The notes: a model not told the origin generated them from the sequence alone. A DNA stretch of 64,000 nucleotides from JAYSSF01 sp043772005 (GCA_043772005.1 JAYVGP010000002.1:67422-131421), one strand, 5' to 3'; positions 30,482 through 41,187 are shown, numbered from the stretch's first letter. Numbers and translations: made by a program.

Positions 30482-30814
30482 TTATGCAATTTCGATTGTT
30501 TCTCCTTTGATAAGAGTGATGATTGCTTTTTTGAAAGCAGGCTTCACTGTTCTATTTGCTCTATGTTTTGTAGGCATTGAAATCATGTTCACAGACACTG
30601 GTGTCTTGCTATATAATTCTTGAAATGCTTTTTTAACATCATTTTTATTGGCTTTTTGATGTACTTTAAATACATACGCACCAGTTGTTGAAAGCTGGTA
30701 TGCTTTTTCACTCAACAGTGGTTTAACCAAAATATAATGTGCATCATGCTGCTTGAGAGCACTCACTTTGAGTGATTTTTTAGCTCTAAGCTGATTGAGA
30801 TCCTGTAACTTCAT
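30482..30814 (-). CDS. rplW: 50S ribosomal protein L23
   Basis: The protein has 110 residues: LVKPLLSEKAYQLSTTGAYV, FKVHQKANKNDVKKAFQELY, VSVNMISMPTKHRANRTVKP. Start MKLQDLNQ chosen over an ATG five codons upstream. It contains no UGA. L23 is the docking site for trigger factor and SRP. Confidence 0.95.
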   Translation of the reverse strand: MKLQDLNQLRAKKSLKVSALKQHDAHYILVKPLLSEKAYQLSTTGAYVFKVHQKANKNDVKKAFQELYSKTPVSVNMISMPTKHRANRTVKPAFKKAIITLIKGETIEIA

Positions 30815-30862
30815 GAGAATACAATTCAAAAATAAATGTCCTATACTATATTATCTGTTGTT

Positions 30863-31498
30863 TTATGAATTTGCCTGTGCAAATTGATCCAATGAATCAC
30901 CAACAAAAATAACGTTGTGATGAGTAAGAATATCATATGGATTAACATAATCAACAGTGATTACCTTAGTTCCTTCAATATTTCTAAATGATCTATATGC
31001 TACATCATCAGTTTGAGGTAATATGATCAAGTTCTTTTTTGCTTTTGGAGCAATTGCTACTAATGTAGATACTGCAGTTCTCGTACTTGGAGTAGCGCTT
31101 ACAAAACTCTCGAGACCAATTACTTCTTTTGCAACAAGTTTCATAATCACACTCGACAATGTTGCAAGCTTTCTTGCTTTCTTAGTCATTGTTTTACTAT
31201 GATTAACTACATTTCTTGGACCAAATACTACTCAACCTTGCTTTCTCAGCGGAGATTTAAGTGATCCAGGTCTAGCATTACCAGTACCTTTCTGCTTAAA
31301 TAGCTTTCTGTTTGAGTATGACACCTCACCTCTATCCTTAGAGTGTGCGTTAGACATACGAGCATTAGCTAACTGCATTAATACAAATTCATGTACTAAC
31401 GTAGGGTTAATACGCTCTTCGGCGAATAAGTCCTTATCAAGCTTCTTGGTAGAAAGCTTTTCTCCGGATTGATTATAGATGATTACTGACAATGACAT
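30863..31498 (-). CDS. rplD: 50S ribosomal protein L4
   Basis: The protein has 211 residues: RMSNAHSKDRGEVSYSNRKL, KQKGTGNARPGSLKSPLRKQ then GGVVFGPR (UGA in the GGG.. motif of L4), ALSS-type helix KLATLSSVIMKLV and NVIFVGDSLDQF. The extended loop reaches the exit tunnel. Confidence 0.96.
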
Positions 31499-31567
31499 AA
31501 GATCAATTCTCGTTAACTAGTTAAAGGGGTTTAGATTGTATATATTCTGACTTATTCGATATGTGTC

Positions 31568-32158
31568 TTAGAAAAATGCCTTGATATAATTATTTCTCCA
31601 TCCTGGTACTGATCCCTTGAGACAGATGTACTGTTGTCCATCTTTTTCAAATGTTGAGATCAAAGCAATGTTTTTGATAGTGACTTTTTCAAGTCCCATA
31701 TGTCCAGCAGCTGGATGTCCTTTCATCGTTCTTCTTGGCTTACGGTTACCCATTGATCCTACAACTCTAGTAAATTTATGTCCATGAGTAGCAAAGTTAC
31801 CAGTAAGGTTATGTCTTTTGACAGCACCTTGGAATCACTTACCCTTAGATATACCACTTACGGCGAGAGCAGTAACTCCGTCAGTAACAGTAGCAAGATC
31901 AACGATCTCACCAACTCTACCAGCATAAGTTGCTACAGCATCATCAGCCAATCTAAACTCAGTCAGATATGCAAATTCTCATACTTTCTTCTTGTGAGCA
32001 ACACCAAGCACCAATGCATTGTAGCCATCGGTATCAATAGTCTTTACTCTCACAATCTGTTGTGGAAGTAATTTTGCAATTGTCACAGCGACAAAAGCAT
32101 CATTATGCCATAACTTTGTCATTTCTATCTTTGAGATGATGATTCAACCTTTTTTCAT
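31568..32158 (-). CDS. rplC: 50S ribosomal protein L3
   Basis: The protein has 196 residues: GGIIISKIEMTKLWHNDAFV (usual .G.iG.K.GMT..f), GISKGKGFQGAVKRHNLTG (UGA in GKGFQG), GSMGNRKPRRTMKGHPAAGH, GLEKVTIKNIALI. The conserved Gly/Gln of the 23S contact loop is intact. A later ATG (MTKLWHN) would be too short. Confidence 0.96.
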
Positions 32159-32327
32159 TGAGACGATATAAGAAAATATAGTAAATTAACGCAACAAAGT
32201 ATCATATTCCACATCAAACTACAAGTGAATACGATTGCTCCATTGGGCAATTTACTATATTACACTAGAGGGTCTGATGACCATAGCCATCCAAGTCAAA
32301 TAACAAGGATATAACAGGTGATTATTA
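32159..32327 (-). other. 169-nt spacer with a 13-bp inverted repeat between rpsJ and rplC
   Basis: The stem AATATAGTAAATT/AATTTACTATATT (32175..32187 and 32249..32261) encloses about 60 nt, with a minor ATTGC/GCAAT hairpin inside. No gene is seen. Such a gap is atypical inside the S10 operon. Confidence 0.6.
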
Positions 32328-32648
32328 TTAGAATACTTTTACTTCTACCATGACTCATACTGGTATTGAAAGATTTTGGAGTAATTCGATAGTCTTATCT
32401 CCAGTATCTACTACATCAATCAATCTTGAGTAAGTAAATCTTTCATACTGTTCTCTACTATCTTTATTGACAAAGTGAGCAGTATTAACAGTGTACAATC
32501 TTCTTTTCTGAGGAAGTGGAACTGGTCCTTTGATGATAGCTCCTGATTTATTCAGTAATCATACTATCTTAGTAGCAGATGCTTCCAACATTCTAACATC
32601 GTAGCTTTTGAGTTTAATTCTCAGTTTAGGATGGGATTGTTTAGCCAT
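32328..32648 (-). CDS. rpsJ: 30S ribosomal protein S10
   Basis: The protein has 106 residues: LRIKLKSYDVRMLEASATKI, GAIIKGPVPLPQKRRLYTVN, SREQYERFTYSRLIDVVDTG, MVEVKVF end. Two UGA codons encode Gly (KIVGLL, PVGVMV). It follows tuf after a hairpin. Confidence 0.97.
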
Positions 32649-32698
32649 AGTATCGTAATTTAAAGAACGGATATAAATGTATATTTCAGAAGAAAAGA

Positions 32699-32724
32699 TC
32701 TGATATCATCAAGACAATATCAGA
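32699..32724 (-). terminator. hairpin between tuf and rpsJ
   Basis: Stem TCTGATAT/ATATCAGA with a 10-nt loop, followed by a T/C-rich stretch on the minus strand, 29 nt after the tuf stop. It may partly terminate tuf transcription before the S10 operon. Confidence 0.55.
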
Positions 32725-32752
32725 CCATGTCTGTATGGTTACTATGTGAAAA

Positions 32753-33928
32753 TTATGCAAGGATCTTAGTAACTACACCAGCTCCTACTGTTCTACCACC
32801 TTCACGGATAGCGAATCTAAGACCTTCGTCCATCGCAATCTTAGAGATAAGTTCAACAATAATCTTAGCATTATCACCAGGCATAATCATTTCTACACCA
32901 GGTGCAGTAGTGATAGAACCTGTAACATCAGTAGTTCTAAGGAAGAACTGAGGCTTATATCCTGTCATAAAAGGCTTATGTCTTCCACCTTCTTCTGCTT
33001 TAAGTACGTATACTTCAGCTTCAAACTTAGCATGTGGCTTAATAGAACCAGGTTTGCAGAGAACTTGTCCTCTTTCTACTTGATCTTTTTCGATACCTCT
33101 CAGAAGAAGTCCAACATTCATACCTGCTTCAGCGTGCTCAAACTGTTTGTGGAACATTTCTACTCCAGTAACAGTAGTATTCTGATTGTCTTCAGCGATA
33201 CCTACAATTTCAATAGCATCACCAACTTTGATAACTCCAAGTTCGATTCTACCTGTAACTACAGTACCTCTACCCTTAATAGAAAATACATCTTCAACTG
33301 GCATCAAGAATGGCTTAGATTCGTCTCTATCTGGTTCTGGGATAAATGTATCACAAGCATCCATAAGTTCAAAGACACACTTCGCTGCACCATCATGATC
33401 AGAAGCATTTTCTCCAGCTTTGAGAGCTGAACCTCTGATAATAGGAGTAATATCTCCAGGGAATCCATTTCTATTGAGAAGATCTCTTATTTCTTCTTCA
33501 ACGAGCATAATCATATCTTCGTCATCTACCATATCACACTTGTTGAGAAATACAACAACTGATGGTACATTAACTTGCTTAGCAAGAAGGATGTGTTCTC
33601 TTGTCTGAGGCATAGGCCCATCAGTAGCAGCTACTACCAAGATAGCACCATCCATCTGTGAAGCACCAACGATCATATTCTTAATATAATCGGCATGTCC
33701 TGGACAATCGATATGTGCGTAGTGTCTGTTCTCAGTTTCATATTCTACGTGTCTAGTATTAATTGTAATACCTCTTGCTTTTTCTTCTGGAGCGTTGTCG
33801 ATATCTCCGTAAGCCATAGACTTAGCCCAACCTTTAGTAGCTAATACTGTAAGGATAGCAGATGTAAGAGTAGTCTTACCGTGGTCAACGTGACCGATAG
33901 TACCGATGTTTAAGTGTGGTTTGCTCAT
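32753..33928 (-). CDS. tuf: elongation factor Tu
   Basis: The protein has 391 residues: G1 [10 protein letters not shown]2 region [15 protein letters not shown]3 [14 protein letters not shown]4 [10 protein letters not shown], then domains 2 and 3 ([28 protein letters not shown]). All 38 or so glycines use GGN and none uses UGA, unlike most neighbours. fusA, rpsG and rpsL, which usually precede tuf, are not in the window. Confidence 0.98.
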   Translation of the reverse strand: MSKPHLNIGTIGHVDHGKTTLTSAILTVLATKGWAKSMAYGDIDNAPEEKARGITINTRHVEYETENRHYAHIDCPGHADYIKNMIVGASQMDGAILVVAATDGPMPQTREHILLAKQVNVPSVVVFLNKCDMVDDEDMIMLVEEEIRDLLNRNGFPGDITPIIRGSALKAGENASDHDGAAKCVFELMDACDTFIPEPDRDESKPFLMPVEDVFSIKGRGTVVTGRIELGVIKVGDAIEIVGIAEDNQNTTVTGVEMFHKQFEHAEAGMNVGLLLRGIEKDQVERGQVLCKPGSIKPHAKFEAEVYVLKAEEGGRHKPFMTGYKPQFFLRTTDVTGSITTAPGVEMIMPGDNAKIIVELISKIAMDEGLRFAIREGGRTVGAGVVTKILA

Positions 33929-33965
33929 TGGTTATAAACAAAAAGGGGTAAAGTGAATTATGCCC

Positions 33966-33999
33966 TACAATACAGAAGTGACATGCAAATTCAAGTCAA
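33966..33999 (-). promoter_or_regulatory. possible tuf promoter
   Basis: TTGACT is followed after 20-21 nt by TATTGT, 38 nt before the tuf ATG. The -35 hexamer is good and the spacing long. The rest of the 282-nt gap up to 34210 shows no gene. Confidence 0.35.
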
Positions 34000-34210
34000 T
34001 TTTGCACAAAATGTCGAAGTTGTCGAAATAGGAGTGAAAAATGGTTTAAAATATTGAAAAATCATCTCAAGCACTCGTCATTGCACTGACTTTTTAATGA
34101 TCAAATTATTATAGCAAAAATACATTAGAGAAGAAAGGGGCCTTTTTCAAGATCATTTTCTAATTTATTTTCACCTTGACCCAGATCCCACAATCAATAT
34201 CACTCACATC

Positions 34211-35380
34211 ATGAAAAAAGTCATCTACTCACTCATCATCACTATCTTATTCGCCATCTCAACCCTCGGTATCTCCTACGCCTATACCTTTGGAATGTTA
34301 TCACACGACGATACCATTGAATCAATCCAAGCGATCGAGACAACACACAATATAACATTGCCTATGATAAGCTTCATCCGAGATGACTATAATACACAGG
34401 CACAGGATGTGATCAGTAGATTATGATCCACACTAGGCACCGGCAGAGTCTATCATATTACTCTTTCTCCTCATGAGTATACCGCTGAACAAGTCGTAGG
34501 AGGATATTTTGATCGAGAGTATGGTCTCTTATTTAAAAATATCAAAAGAACTGGAATCAAAGTCATCTTCAGAACGATGCATGAGATGAATGGATGACGA
34601 TATCCACGATCAGGAAACCCTGAGCACTTCAAAAAAGCACGAATCCATATCCACCAGCTCGCTCGTGAAGCAGGACTAAATCAAAGTCAGATATTGTTTG
34701 ATTTTTCTACTAACGGATGGGATATGCCAACAAAGGGGTGAGAGCTAGCTAGTCAAAGTGCTCATCTAATCACATGTACTCAACAACATAAAAAGCAATC
34801 AAGCTGTCTGACACGAGAAGATTATTATCCATGAGATGAATATGTGGATCTGATGGGTGTGACCTTCTACAACCGAGGCAAAGCTACTAGCAATAGACAG
34901 CGACTCAATCCCTGGCAAATTATGGAAGAATCAAGATTTACCATATGGAAAAGGCTAGTAAACGCCAATAAACCCATTATCATCGACGAAGTAGGGACAA
35001 GCAGCATATGGTACGAGTGAACATATGATCGTACTACATCACTACAACATTATAAGTCCAACAGCGGGCATATACTCAAAAACATACGACTAGGGCAGCT
35101 TGCAGCTTGGGCAAGATCTAAACCTCAAATTGCCGCACTGAGCTATTTTAATGTAGATAGAACAATAGGTCTAGCTTGGGAGAATCCATGAGAGGCTGAC
35201 CGATCCACTATTGATCTGAGCAATGGTAGATATTACTCCAGTATCATGAGGCTCTACCAATGATGAGAACAGAACTTGATCAAGTTATTCATCACAGCAG
35301 AGCAGAAGAGAAAAGAAGGTATTGGCACATGGAAGAAAGGAGCGGTGAAGAAGAAAACTACAACTAAGACCAATAAATAG
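34211..35380 (+). CDS. secreted glycoside hydrolase, family 26 (mannanase)-like
   Basis: The protein has 389 residues. The signal peptide MKKVIYSLIITILFAISTLG is followed by ISYAYTFGML. FRTMHEMNGGRYPRSGNPEH matches the GH26 acid/base motif (R..HEMNG.W) and PIIIDEVGTSS the nucleophile strand. Central LMGVTFYNRGKA and YFNVD fit a (beta/alpha)8 barrel. The last 35 residues are Lys/Thr-rich. At least ten Gly are UGA. It probably cuts beta-mannan or a related glucan outside the cell. Catalytic Glu residues are visible; substrate is inferred. Confidence 0.8.
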
Positions 35381-35391
35381 AAAATCTAAGT

Positions 35392-36636
35392 TTAATCAGA
35401 AGAGCTTTGTAACTTTTGTAGTTCAGAACGAGTAAAAACAAAAGTATCAGCTAAAGAGCCATCGGAATCGGTAAGTGAAACAATAAATCACTTTTCTTTA
35501 TCAAGTTGGGTAGTCAAAGTAAGAATAATATTTGTGTCTTGGATGAGTTTTTTGATCTCTTGCTTATCAGGATGATCCTCAGAGGAGGACAGAATATCAA
35601 TCATAGATGGATCTAGTCAAAGACACACAACAGGCATCGTAATTTCTTCTTCTAAATAAGCCATCAACTCAAAGTCCTCTTTGGTGGTTCCTATAACATC
35701 TAAATTACCGGTATCTGGATCTATGCCAACATAACATACTTTCATATTTGTTTGTTCAATCGATTCAGAATCTTGATCAGAAGCACTGAGATAATGATAT
35801 TTATATGAGCTAATAGATGGATGCGTACTTCTAAAATAATAATAGCGATCAGGATCAAAATCACTACTTAAAGACTCTCATCGATCTCCATAAAATGACT
35901 GCATCGATAATATAAATGTAGATTTTTTAAGAAATCAAACATATTCATCAGGCGATTTGGATCATACTAAACCATGTAGAAATGATGAACGACAAACAAA
36001 TGCATATCATAACAATATTGCTGAGATATAAGAAAGAAGAGGACTATTGATTCAGTAATCAACACACTGATCATGAAGACTATCGCAACGAACCAACAGT
36101 AAGTCTATGTCTGACAGTTCATGAACAAATTCATCGATAAGGCCATCATCACGAAAATTCTCTTCATTGACCATAAGATCACTTAATTCTGATTTGAAAT
36201 TCAGAAAATCATCATGGAGCTCTTTGATCTGACTTTTAATATACACCTCATGTTCTGATCATGTGTCACTCAAAAAGTGAGTAGTTAGTGATGGCATTGT
36301 TTCATATAGCGCCATTCGCCCGTGATATATCGCGACACATTTATCCATCTCAATAATATAAAAAAGAAGCATTGGACGATAATGGCTAAGTTGAGGAAAA
36401 GTAAACAGTACTCCAAATATATAATTCAAATATAATCTTAGCGTAGTAATTTCATAAATAATTTGTTGACTTAAAGCAAAATCTTCAGCACAACTGAATA
36501 GTGCCATAAGAACAGCATCATACTGGTAGAGGTACTGACTGTCAATATTATCAAGCATTCCTTGCATGTCCTCTTTACAGGTAGGTTTACGATAAGAGTA
36601 ATCTCTAATTCCAAAGTCGTAATGCGATGTCTTCAT
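35392..36636 (-). CDS. hypothetical protein (414 aa)
   Basis: It becomes continuous only with UGA as Gly (at least eight UGA). The N-terminal half is helical with hydrophobic helices (YLYQYDAVLMALFSCAEDFA, LYLNYIFGVLFTFPQL) and a coiled region (KSQIKELHDDFLNFKSELSD). The C-terminal half is acidic and has a strand-rich domain (MKVCYVGIDPDTGNLDVIG, PVVCLGLDPSMIDI). No signal peptide and no recognised family. Confidence 0.6.
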
Positions 36637-36789
36637 ATAGAAAATATTATAAGTCAAATAATAAAGAGGTATTAATCATTATGATATCAAAAGTCAACAC
36701 GATCTCACCACAAAATAATCCCCTCGAAATCCAAACCACAATAACTATAATCCACCTCAATCTTTTAAATCTACTGTAATCCTATTATC

Positions 36790-37884
36790 ATGAAAATCTG
36801 AATCGTCTGACTGCCAAATGTCGGTAAATCTACCTTGTTCAACGCTCTCACCAAATCATATGTCGCAGATGCAGCTAACTTCCCCTTCTGTACCATTGAG
36901 CCCAATGTTGGTATCGTCAACGTCCAAGACCCAAGACTCGATGTATTATCTGAGATGAGCAAGACAGAGAAGATCGTCCCAGCGACGATCAAGTTCGTGG
37001 ATATTGCAGGGTTGGTCAAGGGTGCGAGTAGCGGCGAATGACTAGGTAATAAATTCCTCGCGAACATCCGTGAGACTGATGCACTGGTACAAGTAGTCAG
37101 ATATTTCACCGATGGAGATATCATCCATGTCCATGGCAAAGTAGACCCAGTATATGATGCGGACATCATCAATACCGAACTCATCATGGCAGACCTGGAG
37201 CAGGTCGATCGTGCTCTCCCATCACTGGACAAAGCGAAGAATAAGACCAGAGACCAAGACACGCTCCTGGAAGTATATAAAGCTGTCAAGGCGGCACTCG
37301 ACTCAGGAGTTCTCATCCACGACATCATGTCCGATATGACGCCCGACCAGCTCAAAGCTCTCAAGTGATGTAACTTCCTCACGAGCAAACCACTGATCTA
37401 TGCAGTGAATATTGCTGAGTCTGACTTATCCAATTTTAAAACCATCGAGTCAGAGTTGAGCGCACAACTCGGGAAACCTGTCTCTGCTGTATGTGCCAAG
37501 CTCGAGTTTGAGATGTTGGATATGGATGCAGATGACAGAGCGATGTTCTTGGACGAATACGGAGTGGATCCAGTCACAGGACCGACACTGGACAAGCTCA
37601 TCAAGCTCGCATTTGATACCGTAGGACTCATGTATTATTTTACCACTGGAGTCAAAGAGACCCGTGCATGGTCGATCCCACTTGCTTCTACTGCTCCGCA
37701 GGCTGCATGAGCCATCCACACTGATTTTGAAAAATGATTTATCAAAGCAGAAGTAGTCAAATACACCGACTTTGTCGCACATGGAGGTAAATCATGAGCC
37801 AAGGACAAATGATGTGTCAAACTCGAAGGTAAAGAGTACATCGTCCAAGATGGAGACATTATGGAGTTTAGGTTTAATGTGTAA
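36790..37884 (+). CDS. ychF: ribosome-binding GTPase/ATPase YchF
   Basis: The protein has 364 residues: G1 [15 protein letters not shown] (Gly before LPNVG is UGA), [21 protein letters not shown]3 [20 protein letters not shown], a coiled-coil insertion, NIAE in place of G4 NKxD as in YchF, and the TGS domain [55 protein letters not shown]. YchF binds the ribosome and prefers ATP in studied bacteria. Confidence 0.97.
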
Positions 37885-37894
37885 CTTTAAAAAT

Positions 37895-38890
37895 ATGGCT
37901 AAAAAAAATCAGCACATACTACCCTGTAGCTACCTACAATGATTTAGTATCTACAAGAATTGAAGAAAGTCTAAGGTATGAGTATACGATATAAGAAATA
38001 ATTTGTTCCATGAGACCATAACAATAGAGCATACAGCATATATAAAAAGATTTTACAATATCGAGTGAGATAATGATATAGGAAACGAACGAATAGAAGA
38101 TTACATGGGAAATCATATTGAGGGATGAATTAATGAAATCATTAACAAAATAGATCAAAAAGAAATTATTACAGATGATGAGGTGGAGACTTTAGGAATA
38201 TTCATAGGCTTCCAAGCACTGAGATGACCAAATCAAAAACAAGCATATAATAAATTGCTTACTTGGATAACAAAAGAAGAGTTACAGAAACAGTTTCCAG
38301 ATCAAAGATCAATTGAAAAAAGTGCTCAAGAAATAGAAGAAGCAATTTGAAAAAAGGTAGATCCTAATATAATTGGTAATTTCATAAGTCACACAAGCAA
38401 TACTTTAGCAATTGAAGATCAAAACGGATATTTAAAATTCTTATGAGATCTATTTAAAGATATAGCTGAAAAAATTTGTTCTCAAAAACGGTTTATTTAT
38501 CAGTCGCCAGAATGAGAACTTTTAACAAGCGATGAACCTCTTAGTTGCATATGAAGCAACGGAAACAACAAACTACGAGAAATATGATTACATAATGGCA
38601 TAATCATCTGATTCCCACTATCTAGTAAGAGCTACGTATTTTTTCTTTGATCTCATAAACACAGGGAAGAGGATTCACAAAGTAGAATATGTTATTTTGA
38701 AAACAATAATCTAATCGAAATAATAAATCACGCATCCATAATAAATGGAACCCACTGGATCATATGAAAAGATCAAACAACAATAGAAAAATTTAAGAAT
38801 TATAATCCTAAAACAATTCGATATTCAAACTTAAAAATGATTGAGTTAGTCGTAGAAAAGTTCCAATCATATGTTTCTAATAAACAATAA
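37895..38890 (+). CDS. DUF4238 domain protein
   Basis: The protein has 331 residues. It begins KKNQHILPCSYLQGFSIYKN (family H.iP..yL..F), has YIKRFYNIEGDNDIGNERIE, and RFIYQSPEGELLTSDEPLSC (family ...FiTSD.Pv). It has no membrane segment. AT-rich with frequent UGA and ATA codons, unlike ychF 10 nt upstream, which hints at a different origin. DUF4238 proteins are of unknown function and common in accessory islands. Confidence 0.7.
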
Positions 38891-38916
38891 AAATCTATCA
38901 TGTAGATAGATTTTTT
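38891..38916 (+). terminator. Rho-independent terminator (bidirectional)
   Basis: Stem AAATCTATC/GATAGATTT with T run directly after the DUF4238 stop. The T run overlaps the stop codon of the convergent gene on the other strand. Confidence 0.8.
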
Positions 38917-39175
38917 ATTTTTCACTATCCCAAGAGTATCCAAATTCCCCACAGTTTCTATCTATAGAATCAATAATTTCTTCTACGCTATACTCTCAAG
39001 ATCTAAATCCATCAATATTAACCTTAATAATTGCACGACAATTTTTTGGATATCAAGTATCACCATACAAAAGTTTTGAGTTTAAGTCCTCTATTGCATA
39101 TTGAGATCATATCAAAAATCACAGTATAATGCCACACAATATACCTATAGCAATTTTTTGCAAACCAGTTATCAT
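38915..39175 (-). CDS. small membrane-anchored hypothetical protein
   Basis: The protein has 86 residues: one N-terminal helix (LQKIAIGILCGIILGFLIGS, with two UGA Gly) then a soluble domain with two Cys (KNCRAIIKVNIDGF, RNCGEFGYSWDSEK). No family recognised. It lies 31 nt after the lipoprotein gene on the same strand. Confidence 0.6.
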
Positions 39176-39205
39176 AATGGTAAATTATTATAAAATAAAT
39201 AAGTT

Positions 39206-39508
39206 TTATTCATTAGCAGATAAACAAATCTCATATTGATCATAGGCTTCATAATATTCCTCACATCATTCGATAAACGAATTAGAGTTTCAGCTACAAT
39301 CATTTCATTCTTCTCACCATTGCCATCAAGCATCATGTCATCATCAGTCTCAGTATGGATTCTCAGGCTCAATACACTCATCAGCAACTGAATCATGTTG
39401 CTCCGTATAATCAACTCAGTCATATTCATAATTATCATTACTTGATGAACATCCACTCAATACAAACATTAAAGTAAAGCTCAGTAAAAGAAAAAGATAT
39501 TTCTGCAT
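39206..39508 (-). CDS. small lipoprotein, Gly/Trp/acid-rich
   Basis: The protein has 100 residues: signal MQKYLFLLLSFTLMFVLSGC with lipobox LSGC, then an acidic region and a UGA-dense Gly stretch (NPYGDGGGHDAGWQWGEEG). In standard code it would be cut into pieces. Probably a lipid-anchored surface protein; function unknown. Confidence 0.65.
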
Positions 39509-39618
39509 ATTTAAAGAAAAATATAAATAGTTTATTTTTTTATATGAAAACAAAATAATATTACTAGATCAAATTAACTTTAGTTGTATTATAATATTTT
39601 TTCAATAATCATATTTAC

Positions 39619-40239
39619 ATGCTTCATCGTCAAACCCCTAGAGCACAGCGATATGATTATTCCTCATGATGAGGATATTTTATCACGATTTGTACTGCAG
39701 GGAGACAGCATTATTTTGGTGAGGTTGTGGACGGATATATGCAATTAAACGATCTATGAAATATTGTTGATCAATACATCCTATCAATTCCAGATCATTT
39801 TCCGCATGTAGAAATCCATGGGCATATCGTGATGCCAAATCATGTGCATCTATTATTGGTCATGTCAGAACTGCACAACGACCGTAGGGACGATCCATCG
39901 GGTCGTCCTCTAAACGCAGGTGATGAAAATGATGATTCAAGGACAACGCAGTGCATTGTCCCTACAACAAACAATCCATGAAAACATAAACCAAAACCAT
40001 GAATTTCACCTAAACCATGATCACTATCTGCTATTGTTGGATCATTCAAATCTATCTGTACCCGTGAAATCAACAAAAAATCCACTGAATGAACATTACA
40101 AATCCCCTATTGAGATACATTTGCACGACAACCAAGATATCATGACCATATCATTCGTAACCAACAATCGTATGATCAAATCAAATATTATACACAGACC
40201 AATCCACAAAACCGAGAATCAGACACATTTAATAAATAA
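39619..40239 (+). CDS. REP-associated tyrosine transposase (RAYT, IS200-like Y1 family)
   Basis: The protein has 206 residues: YFITICTAGRQHYFGEVVDG, HGHIVMPNHVHLLLVM (HUH metal motif H.H), SLSAIVGSFKSICTREINK, and RYHDHIIRNQQSYDQIKYYT with the catalytic Tyr and NP end. All catalytic parts are present, so it may be active. Between the HUH and the second half lies an extra hydrophilic stretch encoded by nested palindromes (39884..39965). RAYTs mobilise palindromic REP sequences at single-strand level. It ends 12 nt before msrBA. Confidence 0.88.
39884..39965. repeat. BIME-like nested palindrome inside the RAYT gene
   Basis: An outer 8-bp repeat GTAGGGAC/GTCCCTAC encloses two hairpins, GGACGA/TCGTCC and GGACAA/TTGTCC. 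The form equals a pair of REP units and sits in frame, adding about 27 residues. Confidence 0.65.
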
Positions 40240-40251
40240 TAATCACTTCCC

Positions 40252-41187
40252 ATGAATTTATTAACTCCTGAAGAATCTCACATCATCCTCGACAAAGGTA
40301 CCGAAGCACCATATTCTGGGGAATTTCACGATAACCATCGCGACGGTGTATACATCTGCCGTCAGTGTGATACGCCGCTGTACCTCTCGGATACTAAATT
40401 TGACAGTGGCTGTGGTTGGCCAAGCTTCGACCAGGCTATCCCTGGGAGAGTCATGATGACTACTGACGCTGACTGACATCGCACCGAGATCACCTGTACC
40501 ACCTGTGGCGGACACCTCTGACATGTCTTCACTGGAGAGCAGATGACAGACGAAAACACTCGCCACTGTGTCAACTCACTGAGTATGCGCTTCATCCCCA
40601 CTGATCAGATCGAGGCCAAGGGTATCATGATACCTGACTACAAGACCATTATCGTAGGTGGTGGATGTTTTCGATGTATTGAAGGAGCGTTATCCCGTGT
40701 ACCAGGCATCATCCAGTGTCTATCAGGATATGCCGGAGGTCGTAGACCATTCCCCAGCTATGAGCAGGTCTGCACATGAGTCAGTGGTCATCACGAAGTC
40801 GTCAAGATCTGGTATGAAGAATCCATCATCACACTACAACAAATCTTGAGTTACTTCATGGCGATCCATGATCCTACCTCAATGGACAAACAATGATGAG
40901 ATGAAGGAGTACAATATAGATCAGTCATCGTCGTCGCAGACGAACAAGAAAGCAACAGCGAATCCCCGTGAGGGGAGAAACAAATTGTCGACTCCTTTAT
41001 CTCCGAGCTCGACGCTTCTGATATCTACGATGCACCCATCGTCACTCAGGTCCTCGTAGGAGAACGCTTCCGAGTTGCCGAGTCTTATCATCAGGACTTC
41101 TATACCAACAATCCCACCAAGCCATATTGTCAGCTGGTCGTGAAACCGAAGTTGGAGAAGATTTTATCATTGATAAAACACCTATAA
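40252..41187 (+). CDS. msrBA: fused peptide methionine sulfoxide reductase MsrB-MsrA
   Basis: The protein has 311 residues. MsrB (1-125): [24 protein letters not shown] and [12 protein letters not shown] zinc ligands, CGWPSF, and catalytic Cys in [11 protein letters not shown]. MsrA (130-290): [20 protein letters not shown] with catalytic Cys in GGCF (usual FW is FR here), [38 protein letters not shown]-before-A order is the less common fusion. An in-frame palindromic insert (SESPGGEK, 40958..40979) lies in MsrA. It repairs R- and S-methionine sulfoxide. Confidence 0.94.
40958..40979. repeat. in-frame palindromic element in msrBA
   Basis: GCGAATCCCCGTGAGGGGAG forms a short hairpin (TCCCC/GGGGA) and encodes SESPGGE. 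A related sequence, in the same reading frame (SESLGG), occurs in the hypothetical gene 54920..55801. Confidence 0.55.

Noticed and set aside
32978..33430. 150-codon plus-strand frame opposite tuf
   Set aside because: Mirror of the EF-Tu gene; no motif.
36771..37388. 205-codon minus-strand frame opposite ychF
   Set aside because: The opposite strand encodes YchF with all G motifs; the reverse frame has no known domain and low-complexity Ser runs.
37895..39508. DUF4238, membrane and lipoprotein genes as a defence island
   Set aside because: No nuclease, ATPase or toxin-antitoxin motif is seen; DUF4238 alone is not enough.
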